Position numbers and translations under genes: made by a program. A stretch of DNA of 5,238 nucleotides from JBATTK01 sp049670505 (GTDB lineage Bacteria; Bacteroidota; Bacteroidia; Flavobacteriales; Flavobacteriaceae): the NCBI GenBank assembly GCA_049670505.1, contig JBATTK010000027.1:1-5238 (forward strand). The letters are read 5' to 3'. Position 1 is the first letter of the stretch. Every line of letters starts with the position of its first letter. Below are positions 1-5,227 of the stretch, piece by piece. The notes below the pieces were generated by a model, which searched no databases, was not told the origin of the DNA, and worked only from the letters and a program-made list of their open reading frames with translations.

Positions 1-37
1 CTTTCAGCCTTAGTAGCAAAGGCTACTTTGGTGAAAG
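1..37. repeat. Imperfect palindrome / stem-loop at window edge
   Basis: CTTTC (1-5) pairs with GAAAG (33-37), A6 with T32, CC (8-9) with GG (30-31), and AGTAGC (12-17) with GCTACT (22-27) around an AAAG loop. The only interruptions are a bulged G7 and a 2x2 T-T mismatch, leaving 14 base pairs. No T-run follows, so it is not a typical intrinsic terminator. It resembles a REP-like intergenic palindrome or one arm of a larger structure that may continue left of the window. Its function is unknown. Confidence 0.45.
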
Positions 38-83
38 AGGCAAAACTTCGGTAGACAAGTGCGCCGGGGGAAACATTGACTGA
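3..83 (+). CDS. Possible 3' end of an unidentified gene (partial)
   Basis: A plus-strand frame is open from the window edge (first full codon at 3) to a TGA at 81-83. It gives about 26 residues, including the stretch GERGKTSVDKC. I do not recognise the protein. If real, its gene converges on pyk, with 50 bp between the two stop codons. The frame starting at base 1 is also open, to a TAG at 52-54, so the reading frame is not settled. The first 37 bases form a long imperfect palindrome, so the 'coding' tail may be read-through of a repeat rather than a conserved C-terminus. Confidence is low because so little of the gene is visible. Confidence 0.3.
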   Translation, partial: FSLSSKGYFGERGKTSVDKCAGGNID

Positions 84-86
84 TTT

Positions 87-108
87 TATTGGCCTTTGCC
101 AATATTGG
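87..108. other. Stem-loop between convergent 3' ends
   Basis: TATTGGC (87-93) and GCCAATA (98-104) form a 7-bp stem around a CTTT loop. The right arm also belongs to a perfect 10-bp palindrome, CCAATATTGG (99-108), so two folds compete. It lies 30 nt past the pyk stop on the minus strand and just past the candidate plus-strand stop at 83. It could protect or define 3' ends from both sides. Neither side has the U-tract of a classical terminator: the minus strand continues AAAATC and the plus strand TTGGTAACAG. Confidence 0.35.
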
Positions 109-133
109 TAACAGATTTTAAATAGAACTCACG

Positions 134-1576
134 TTAAAAGTTGCAAGTTTCAATTTCCGTAACCCTAAGGGTATTTACCATCCCCTTATCCTTTATGGGC
201 ATTGCGGCAAGGCTTATCAACATGTCCCCAACATCCAAAAATCCCTTTTGACAGGCCATTTTGTTCACATCCTCTATGGTTTCATCCGTAGAGACATACC
301 GATCATAATAAAATGCCTTTACTCCCCAAAGCAGGTTCAACTGCGTTAGTATTCTTTTGTTGGAGGTGAAAACCAGAATATGGGCACTTGGTCTCCAAGC
401 GGATATTTGAAATGCCGTATATCCACTATTGGTCAAAGTAGAAATGGCTTTGGCCTTAATTTCGTTGGCCATAATGGCAGCGTGATAACAGACCGATTTG
501 GTAATATATCTTTTTGTGCGAATATGTGGTGGATCATGCGGGACTTTGATCAAATCCGATCCTTCCACACTTTGCAAAATACTCGACATTTTTTGTATCA
601 CCTGAACCGGGTAGTTTCCTACGGATGTTTCCCCCGAAAGCATTACGGCATCGGCACCGTCCATAACAGAGTTTGCCACATCGTTTACCTCGGCCCGGGT
701 AGGTGTTAGACTGGTAATCATGGTCTCCATCATTTGGGTGGCTATAATTACCGGGATCCTCGCTTTTTTTGCGCGCAATACCAGCTGTTTTTGAATCAAC
801 GGTACCTCTTGTGCCGGAACCTCAACGCCGAGATCTCCCCTGGCTACCATTAGACCATCACAGTATGCCACGATCTTATCAATATTCTCAACAGCCTCCG
901 GTTTTTCTATCTTGGCGATTATTGGGATTTTGTTTTCGGAATGTTCTTTTATTATATTCTGAAGATCTATAAGATCCTGACTGAAGCGTACAAAAGACAA
1001 TGCTATCCAATCTACATCTAGGGAAATTGCAAAAATAGCATCCTTAACGTCTTTTTCGGTAAGTGCGGGCAGTGAGATATTGGTATTGGGCAAATTCACT
1101 CCCTTTTTGGACTTTAAAGGTCCTCCTTGAATTACTTTTGCCCTTGCTTGGTCTTTTTTATTGGTAGAGAGTACTTCGAATATCAGTTTCCCGTCATCGA
1201 GCAAAATGCGTTCTCCAGGATTTACATCTTTTGGAAAACTATCATAGTTCATATATACTTTTTCTGCATTGCCCTCAAACGGTTTTCCTGTAACGAACAT
1301 AATTTCGTCCCCCGGGGCAACAACAATTTCTCCGGCCATTACACCCACACGAAGTTTTGGCCCTTGCAGGTCTGCAAGTATGGAAATATTCGTACCCAAT
1401 TCTTCATTGAGCTCCCGTATCATTTCAACACGTTCCGAGACATCATTATAATCGGCATGGGAAAAGTTTATTCTAAAGACATCCACTCCTGCTTCGATCA
1501 TATTCCTAAGCACATCCCTTTTACTGGTAGCCGGTCCTAAGGTAGCTACTATCTTGGTCTTTTTTTTATTTGGCAT
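134..1576 (-). CDS. pyk: Pyruvate kinase
   Basis: Cytosolic glycolytic enzyme that transfers phosphate from phosphoenolpyruvate to ADP, giving pyruvate and ATP. The 480 residues are the usual bacterial length. The N-terminal barrel begins with TLGPAT (12-17) and RINFSH (35-40), which includes substrate and K+ ligands. The B-domain lid lies roughly at 73-160. The barrel resumes with IIAKIEKPEAV (219-229), where Lys222 is the expected catalytic lysine and Glu224 a metal ligand. ARGDLG (245-250) supplies Asp248, and IATQMMETM (278-286) includes Thr280. PTRAEVNDVAN (292-302) is the family signature segment. Residues from about 350 form the C-terminal regulatory domain. The start is fixed by the upstream gene's stop only 4 nt away. 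It is the last gene of the minus-strand operon, so its transcription probably depends on passing the attenuator-like hairpins upstream. The effector cannot be read from sequence. Confidence 0.98.
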   Translation of the reverse strand: MPNKKKTKIVATLGPATSKRDVLRNMIEAGVDVFRINFSHADYNDVSERVEMIRELNEELGTNISILADLQGPKLRVGVMAGEIVVAPGDEIMFVTGKPFEGNAEKVYMNYDSFPKDVNPGERILLDDGKLIFEVLSTNKKDQARAKVIQGGPLKSKKGVNLPNTNISLPALTEKDVKDAIFAISLDVDWIALSFVRFSQDLIDLQNIIKEHSENKIPIIAKIEKPEAVENIDKIVAYCDGLMVARGDLGVEVPAQEVPLIQKQLVLRAKKARIPVIIATQMMETMITSLTPTRAEVNDVANSVMDGADAVMLSGETSVGNYPVQVIQKMSSILQSVEGSDLIKVPHDPPHIRTKRYITKSVCYHAAIMANEIKAKAISTLTNSGYTAFQISAWRPSAHILVFTSNKRILTQLNLLWGVKAFYYDRYVSTDETIEDVNKMACQKGFLDVGDMLISLAAMPIKDKGMVNTLRVTEIETCNF

Positions 1577-1580
1577 TCTG

Positions 1581-2045
1581 TTAAAAAATTAAGTTGTTCT
1601 TAGATTTTAGAGTATTGGTCTCAATAGCATATGCCGTTACCATGTGCGGTATTGCCTGAATAGATTTTATTAGTCGGTCTTCAACATCCATATCGTCCTG
1701 TTCAATTTTTAAAAAGTAGTCTACATCCTTAAACTCCGGAACCAGCTTGTGTTTTGTATACGAAGGCTCGTTTCGAAAAAGATCGTTCCGATCTAGATTT
1801 TCCTCTAATATGCTATTATTAGTAATCAAGGTCCAGTATCGATCGTTTACCGGATCTTTCCACTCAAAAATGGGGAAGGAAATGTTTTCCGATATGTCTA
1901 AATCTATCCGGGTTCTTTTTAGGTTTGATTTCAGGTATAGATTAAGCGCATAAGCCAAGGTATAATCTTCCATGCTACTGTGCAAAGCGATCAAAGCAAA
2001 CGAATCTTCATAAAAATCCTCGGAAATTTTGTGTATCGCTGCCAT
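1581..2045 (-). CDS. IPExxxVDY family protein (function unknown)
   Basis: A 154-residue protein matching the Bacteroidota family named for its IPExxxVDY motif, seen here as VPEFKDVDYF (102-111). Other features I recall from the family are an acidic N-terminus leading to a LIALHSSMEDYTLAYALN-type segment (about 18-35), aromatic residues around FEWKD and YWTLI (60-74), and a C-terminal helix with IPHMVTAYAIE (132-142). There is no signal peptide, membrane segment or recognisable catalytic motif, so a soluble cytosolic protein is likely. It lies between rnc and pyk, ending 4 nt before the pyk start, which suggests translational coupling with pyk. The upstream gap to rnc is 115 nt and may hold a promoter or processing site. 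The start is supported by an AGAAGGTGG stretch just upstream and by agreement with how I remember family members beginning. No function is established to my knowledge. Confidence 0.9.
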   Translation of the reverse strand: MAAIHKISEDFYEDSFALIALHSSMEDYTLAYALNLYLKSNLKRTRIDLDISENISFPIFEWKDPVNDRYWTLITNNSILEENLDRNDLFRNEPSYTKHKLVPEFKDVDYFLKIEQDDMDVEDRLIKSIQAIPHMVTAYAIETNTLKSKNNLIF

Positions 2046-2096
2046 ACCACCTTCTAAGAAAAGCGTAAATATATAATTAAAGGGGGAAAGAAACTA

Positions 2097-2131
2097 GCTT
2101 AGCCAACTAATTAGAGATGCTATTGGCCAGC
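2097..2131 (-). other. Stem-loop in the rnc to IPExxxVDY gene gap
   Basis: Read on the minus strand, GCTGGCCAA (2131-2123) pairs with TTGGCTA-A-GC (2106-2097), with one G-U pair and one bulged A, around a 16-nt loop. It sits about 30 nt past the rnc stop. The sequence after it is AGTTTCTTTCCCCC rather than a clean U-tract, so termination would be weak. A role in mRNA processing or 3'-end protection is equally possible. Confidence 0.35.
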
Positions 2132-2160
2132 GAAAACGTTAGAGTTGAACATTTTCCCGT

Positions 2161-2898
2161 TCAAGATTTGTTCATCTTGTCCTGCAAAGCGAAATAGGCT
2201 CTTTTGGAAGCTTTTTCCTCTGCCTTTTTTTTAGAGGTGGCCCTCGCCTTGGCCACCACCTTGTTTTCTATGGATAGCTTAACCGCAAAATGCTTTAGGG
2301 CATCGTTACCTGTATCATCGTACACATCATAATGAAATGTCTTTTTCTTCTTTTGGCACCATTCTATTACAAGGCTCTTATAACTTATTACTTTACCTTC
2401 CAATTGCTCTATATCCACATAAGGCCCTATTACCCGGTCATTGATGAATTTTTCACAATACGTATATCCCCTATCCAAGTAAATTGCCCCGACCAAGGCT
2501 TCAAAAACATTGCCATGTATATTATCCCCAAAATGGGATTTAGGAATACGGCTATGTACAAATTTTATAAGGTCCAGATCTTTTCCCAATTCGTTGAGAT
2601 GCTTCCTGCTTACGATCTTTGAGCGCATTTTGGTCAGATAGCCCTCATCGCCGGCAGGTACTTCATTGTAGAGATGTTTAGAGATAATAGTTCCCAACAT
2701 GGCATCTCCAAGAAACTCTAAACGTTCATAGTTCATGGGTGTGCCGTTCTTGTCCCTTTTATTGACCGATCGATGTAAAAAGGCTTTTTTATAGACCCCT
2801 ATTTTTTTCGGTTTAAATCCTAAAATCTTGGTTACCCCTAAAAAAAAATCCCCATCCTTCTTAGAATGGGAATTAAATAAATTAGAGGGAAAACTCAT
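2161..2898 (-). CDS. rnc: Ribonuclease III
   Basis: Cuts double-stranded RNA and matures rRNA precursors and some mRNAs; it normally acts as a homodimer in the cytosol. The 245 residues comprise an N-terminal extension (about 1-25), the RNase III nuclease domain (about 26-160) and a C-terminal double-stranded-RNA-binding domain (about 171-240). The signature helix is NYERLEFLGDAML (56-68), carrying Glu61 and Asp65 as metal and catalytic residues. The second motif is GNVFEALVGAIYLDRG (129-144), with Glu133 equivalent to E. coli Glu117. Asn130 occupies the position of E. coli Asp114; from memory this is common in Bacteroidota, so I do not read it as inactivation. The binding domain ends with SKKKAEEKASKRAYFAL (222-238). 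The start lies 6 nt after the fabF stop, separated only by A-rich sequence and without a Shine-Dalgarno. Codons 9-20 also encode a terminator-like hairpin. Confidence 0.97.
   Translation of the reverse strand: MSFPSNLFNSHSKKDGDFFLGVTKILGFKPKKIGVYKKAFLHRSVNKRDKNGTPMNYERLEFLGDAMLGTIISKHLYNEVPAGDEGYLTKMRSKIVSRKHLNELGKDLDLIKFVHSRIPKSHFGDNIHGNVFEALVGAIYLDRGYTYCEKFINDRVIGPYVDIEQLEGKVISYKSLVIEWCQKKKKTFHYDVYDDTGNDALKHFAVKLSIENKVVAKARATSKKKAEEKASKRAYFALQDKMNKS
2840..2874 (-). terminator. Terminator-like hairpin inside the rnc 5' coding region
   Basis: On the minus strand, AATTCCCATTCT (2874-2863) pairs along its whole length with AGGATGGGGATT (2858-2847), including two G-U pairs, around the 4-nt loop AAGA. 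Seven more U follow immediately, as part of a run of nine T at 2848-2840. This is the architecture of an intrinsic terminator: a 12-bp stem with a short loop and a U-tract. It lies wholly inside rnc codons 9-20 and starts 24 nt after the start codon. The fabF-rnc gap is only 6 nt, so a terminator for the upstream acpP-fabF part could only fit inside rnc. Function is inferred; the structure is read directly. Confidence 0.6.
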
Positions 2899-2904
2899 GT
2901 TTTT

Positions 2905-4155
2905 TTAGCTGATTTTTTTGAATAGGACGCAAGCGTTATGTCCACCAAAGCCAAATGTGTTGCTCATGGCAACGTTTACTTCCCTTTTTTGGGCCACATT
3001 AAGTGTAAGATTCAGTTTTGGGTCTATTGTCTCGTCAACAGTAGTATGATTTATGGTCGGAGGCACCAAACTGTGTTCCATTGCCAAAATAGAAGCTATG
3101 GCTTCAATAGCCCCGGCAGCCCCAAGCAAATGTCCTGTCATCGATTTTGTTGAATTGATATTGATCTTGGATGCATGTTCGCCAAAGACCTTGGTTATTG
3201 CCTTTAACTCCGCCACATCCCCTAGGGGTGTAGAAGTACCATGGGTATTAATGGTATCTACATCTTCCGGCTTGAGTCCGGCATCGTTCAGACAATTTTG
3301 CATTACTCGTTCTACACCTATCCCCTCGGGGTGCGGTGCGGTCATATGATAGGCATCACTGGATAGTCCGCCCCCTAAAACTTCGGCATATATTTTTGCA
3401 CCTCTGGCTTTTGCGTGCTCATACTCTTCAAGAATCAATGCTCCGGCACCTTCGCCTAGAACAAAACCATCCCTTGTCGCATCAAAAGGCCTTGAGGCCG
3501 TTTCTGGGCTGTCATTTCTTGTAGATAAGGCGTGCATGGCATTAAAACCGCCCATGCCCGCTATAGTAACGGCAGCTTCACTTCCTCCCGTAACCACAAC
3601 ATCACAATATCCCAAACGAATATAATTCAGCGCATCTATCATGGCGTTTGCCGATGATGCACAGGCAGATACTGTAGTATAGTTGGGCCCCATGAAGCCG
3701 TGCTTAATGGAAATATTGCCCGGTGCTATATCAGCTATCATCTTTGGAATAAAGAAGGGGTTGAATCTTGGCGTACCATCACCCTCGGCATAGTTTAGTA
3801 CTTCATTTTGAAATGTTTCCAGACCTCCGATACCTGCTCCCCAGACTACACCGACACGGAACTTGTCTATCTTTTCCAAGTCCAATTTAGAATCCGCGAT
3901 AGCCTCATCCGAAGAAATAAGGGCGTATTGTGCAAACTTATCCAGTTTTCGCGCTTCCTTTCTATCAAAATAATCCGCCGGATCGTAATTTTTTAACTCA
4001 CAAGCAAATTTGGTCTTAAACTTTTCGGTATCGTAATAGGTAATAAGGGCGGAACCGCTCTTACCGTTTTTTAAACCATCCCAATACTCTTCGATATTGT
4101 TACCTATAGGTGTTAAAGCACCCAGACCTGTAACCACTACTCGCTTTAACTGCAT
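2905..4155 (-). CDS. fabF: Beta-ketoacyl-ACP synthase II
   Basis: Condenses malonyl-ACP with acyl-ACP to lengthen the growing fatty acid by two carbons; soluble, dimeric thiolase-fold enzyme. The 416 residues match the FabF length. The start VVVTGLGALTPIGN (6-19) is typical. The nucleophile is Cys165 in VSACASSAN (162-170). The two active-site histidines are His305 in THGTSTPLGD (304-313) and His342 in MTGHLLGAAG (339-348), with Lys337 in NSTKSM. The C-terminal glycine-rich loop reads GFGGHNA (402-408), with His where E. coli FabF has Thr, as I recall for this phylum. The Cys-His-His triad makes it a condensing KAS I/II enzyme rather than FabH. It follows its partner acpP, separated by a 109-nt spacer that contains a terminator-like hairpin. 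The start is preceded by A/T-rich sequence without a Shine-Dalgarno. Confidence 0.97.
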   Translation of the reverse strand: MQLKRVVVTGLGALTPIGNNIEEYWDGLKNGKSGSALITYYDTEKFKTKFACELKNYDPADYFDRKEARKLDKFAQYALISSDEAIADSKLDLEKIDKFRVGVVWGAGIGGLETFQNEVLNYAEGDGTPRFNPFFIPKMIADIAPGNISIKHGFMGPNYTTVSACASSANAMIDALNYIRLGYCDVVVTGGSEAAVTIAGMGGFNAMHALSTRNDSPETASRPFDATRDGFVLGEGAGALILEEYEHAKARGAKIYAEVLGGGLSSDAYHMTAPHPEGIGVERVMQNCLNDAGLKPEDVDTINTHGTSTPLGDVAELKAITKVFGEHASKININSTKSMTGHLLGAAGAIEAIASILAMEHSLVPPTINHTTVDETIDPKLNLTLNVAQKREVNVAMSNTFGFGGHNACVLFKKIS

Positions 4156-4196
4156 TGAACCAAATTTTGTTTAAATTTATTATGTCGAATGAAATT

Positions 4197-4235
4197 AAAA
4201 AAAATTATCCATGCAGCACGATTACCGCATGGATA
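4197..4235 (-). terminator. Intrinsic terminator / attenuator between acpP and fabF
   Basis: On the minus strand, TATCCATGC (4235-4227) pairs perfectly with GCATGGATA (4214-4206) around a 12-nt loop. After one A come eight U (4204-4197). It begins 29 nt past the acpP stop and ends 41 nt before the fabF start. The stem is only moderately G+C-rich and the loop is large, so leaky termination is plausible. That would let abundant acpP mRNA end here while some transcription continues into fabF. On the plus strand the same stem is followed by five T. Confidence 0.7.
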
Positions 4236-4264
4236 TTTTTAATCTTGTCCAAGATATCATAAAA

Positions 4265-4498
4265 TTACTTCGCTTCTTCTATATAACTTATGGCTTGGCC
4301 AACTGTTGCAATATTCTCAGCTTGATCGTCGGGAATTTGAATATCGAACTCCTTTTCGAATTCCATAATCAACTCAACAGTATCCAAGGAATCGGCTCCC
4401 AGGTCGTTGGTAAAGCTAGCTTCGGCTACAACTTCGTTCTCATCAACACCCAATTTATCAACGATGATAGCTTTTACTCTTGATGCAATGTCTGACAT
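4265..4498 (-). CDS. acpP: Acyl carrier protein
   Basis: Small acidic carrier that holds fatty-acyl intermediates as thioesters on a 4'-phosphopantetheine arm and hands them to FabF and the other fatty-acid synthesis enzymes. The 77 residues are the standard length. The attachment site is Ser37 in the GADSLDTVEL motif (34-43), preceded by the expected FTNDLGAD segment. The recognition helix II (about 37-51) is rich in Glu and Asp, and IPDDQAENIATVGQAISYI (55-73) forms the conserved helix III-IV region. It is the first gene of the minus-strand operon and is divergent from purN. The start has no Shine-Dalgarno and follows an A/T-rich leader, usual for this phylum. The terminator-like hairpin after it is consistent with acpP being made in excess over fabF. 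Confidence 0.98.
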   Translation of the reverse strand: MSDIASRVKAIIVDKLGVDENEVVAEASFTNDLGADSLDTVELIMEFEKEFDIQIPDDQAENIATVGQAISYIEEAK

Positions 4499-4531
4499 AA
4501 TAATTTTGGTTTTAAAAATTTAAATCGTTGG

Positions 4532-4539
4532 CAAAAATA
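4532..4539 (-). promoter_or_regulatory. Candidate -7 element of the acpP operon promoter
   Basis: The minus strand reads TATTTTTG, an exact match to the Bacteroidota -7 consensus TAnnTTTG. It is 33 nt upstream of the acpP start, giving a short leader of about 25-30 nt. No clear TTG was found at the expected -33 spacing, and A/T-rich DNA makes chance matches easy, so this is tentative. For purN the best plus-strand candidate is the weaker TAATTTAG at 4613-4620 (one mismatch), which I do not list separately. Confidence 0.4.
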
Positions 4540-4578
4540 AAAAACTTTGGTTTAATAACACTATTTGTCGTTAAAATG

Positions 4579-4643
4579 TACCGTAATTTAAGAAAATTAA
4601 CCACAGGAGTATTAATTTAGCCTAAAAAATTTCTTCTACGGTA
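4579..4643. promoter_or_regulatory. Separated inverted repeat upstream of purN
   Basis: TACCGTA (4579-4585) and TACGGTA (4637-4643) are perfect 7-base inverted copies, 51 nt apart. Both are followed by AT on the plus strand. They lie in the shared acpP/purN upstream region, with the second copy just before the purN ribosome-binding region. They could be paired operator half-sites or close a long leader structure, but a 7-base match at this distance may be chance. Confidence 0.15.
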
Positions 4644-4645
4644 AT

Positions 4646-4649
4646 AGGA
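4646..4649 (+). promoter_or_regulatory. Shine-Dalgarno-like site of purN
   Basis: AGGA lies 8 nt before the purN ATG, at good spacing for ribosome binding. Most other genes here lack such a site. It supports the ATG at 4658 as the purN start. Confidence 0.45.
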
Positions 4650-4657
4650 TATATTGA

Positions 4658-5227
4658 ATGAAACGCATTGTTCTTTTTGCTTCCGGTTCTGGTTCAAATG
4701 TTGAAAACATAATACACTACTTTCAGGACAATCCAAAAGTTACCGTGGTATGTGTACTTACCAATAAAAGGGATGCTAAGGTGATTGATAGGTGTAATAG
4801 ACTAAATATCAGTGCTCTATATTTTAACAGAACTGCATTCTATCATACGGATTGTATCTTGGACCTTCTAAAAAGTTATAATCCTTCCCTTGTAATCTTA
4901 GCTGGATTTTTATGGAAAATTCCCGAGAACCTTATCCAAAACTTTTCTGAAAAAATTATAAACATACATCCCGCCCTTCTACCAAAATACGGTGGCAAAG
5001 GTATGTATGGAATGAAGGTACACCAAGCGGTAAAAGAAAACAACGAGAGTGAAACGGGGATCACCATACATTTTGTAAACGAGAATTATGATGAGGGAGC
5101 TATTATTTATCAGGCAAGGACAAAGGTTTTGAACGACGACACCCCAGAAGCTATTGCCGAAAAAGTACACCGGTTGGAATACGAACATTTTCCCAAAATC
5201 ATAGAAAAAATACTGTTGGAGCACTAA
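4658..5227 (+). CDS. purN: Phosphoribosylglycinamide formyltransferase (GAR transformylase 1)
   Basis: Third step of de novo purine synthesis: transfers the formyl group of 10-formyltetrahydrofolate to glycinamide ribonucleotide. The 189 residues are slightly shorter than E. coli PurN. The N-terminal phosphate-binding loop is FASGSGSN (7-14). Folate-binding and catalytic segments are LAGFLWKIP (81-89) and INIHPALLPKYGGKGMYG (101-118), with Asn102 and His104 equivalent to E. coli Asn106 and His108. Asp145 in NENYDEGAIIYQ (141-152) matches catalytic Asp144. GGKGMYG replaces the E. coli PGLHTH-type loop and is the form I recall for Bacteroidota. The gene is divergent from acpP and ends in TAATG, overlapping the next start by one base, which indicates an operon with that gene. 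Confidence 0.97.
   Translation: MKRIVLFASGSGSNVENIIHYFQDNPKVTVVCVLTNKRDAKVIDRCNRLNISALYFNRTAFYHTDCILDLLKSYNPSLVILAGFLWKIPENLIQNFSEKIINIHPALLPKYGGKGMYGMKVHQAVKENNESETGITIHFVNENYDEGAIIYQARTKVLNDDTPEAIAEKVHRLEYEHFPKIIEKILLEH

Noticed and set aside
1..129. Minus-strand open frame through the left edge, read as a continuation downstream of pyk
   Set aside because: It has no start codon of its own near pyk, overlaps the palindrome and the intergenic stem-loop, and its peptide has no recognisable features.
84..133. Strong bidirectional terminator between the converging genes
   Set aside because: The stem is good, but neither strand has a U-tract after it, so I list it only as a stem-loop.
1..133. 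Structured RNA gene such as RNase P RNA or tmRNA on the left edge
   Set aside because: I compared both strands from memory with the conserved cores of these RNAs and found no match.
380..709. Plus-strand open frame of 109 codons
   Set aside because: It lies wholly opposite pyk codons that encode conserved C-terminal pyruvate kinase sequence, and the predicted peptide resembles no family I know.
1127..1540. Plus-strand open frame of 137 codons
   Set aside because: It is antisense to the conserved pyk N-terminal half. Its Phe/Ile-rich composition is what reading the opposite strand of a coding region produces.
1560..1567. Plus-strand run of eight T as a terminator
   Set aside because: It is the antisense of lysine codons 4-6 of pyk and has no plus-strand gene or good stem before it.
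2161..2898. RNase III inactivated by loss of a catalytic Asp
   Set aside because: The other catalytic residues, both domains and the full length are intact, and the Asn variant appears usual for this phylum as far as I recall.
4242..4255. Second hairpin (ATCTT/AAGAT) after acpP
   Set aside because: It has only 5 bp with a 4-nt loop, and on the minus strand it is followed by TAAAAA, not U. It is not a terminator by itself.
4211..4483. Plus-strand 90-codon frame opposite acpP
   Set aside because: It shadows the highly conserved acyl carrier protein and begins inside the terminator hairpin.
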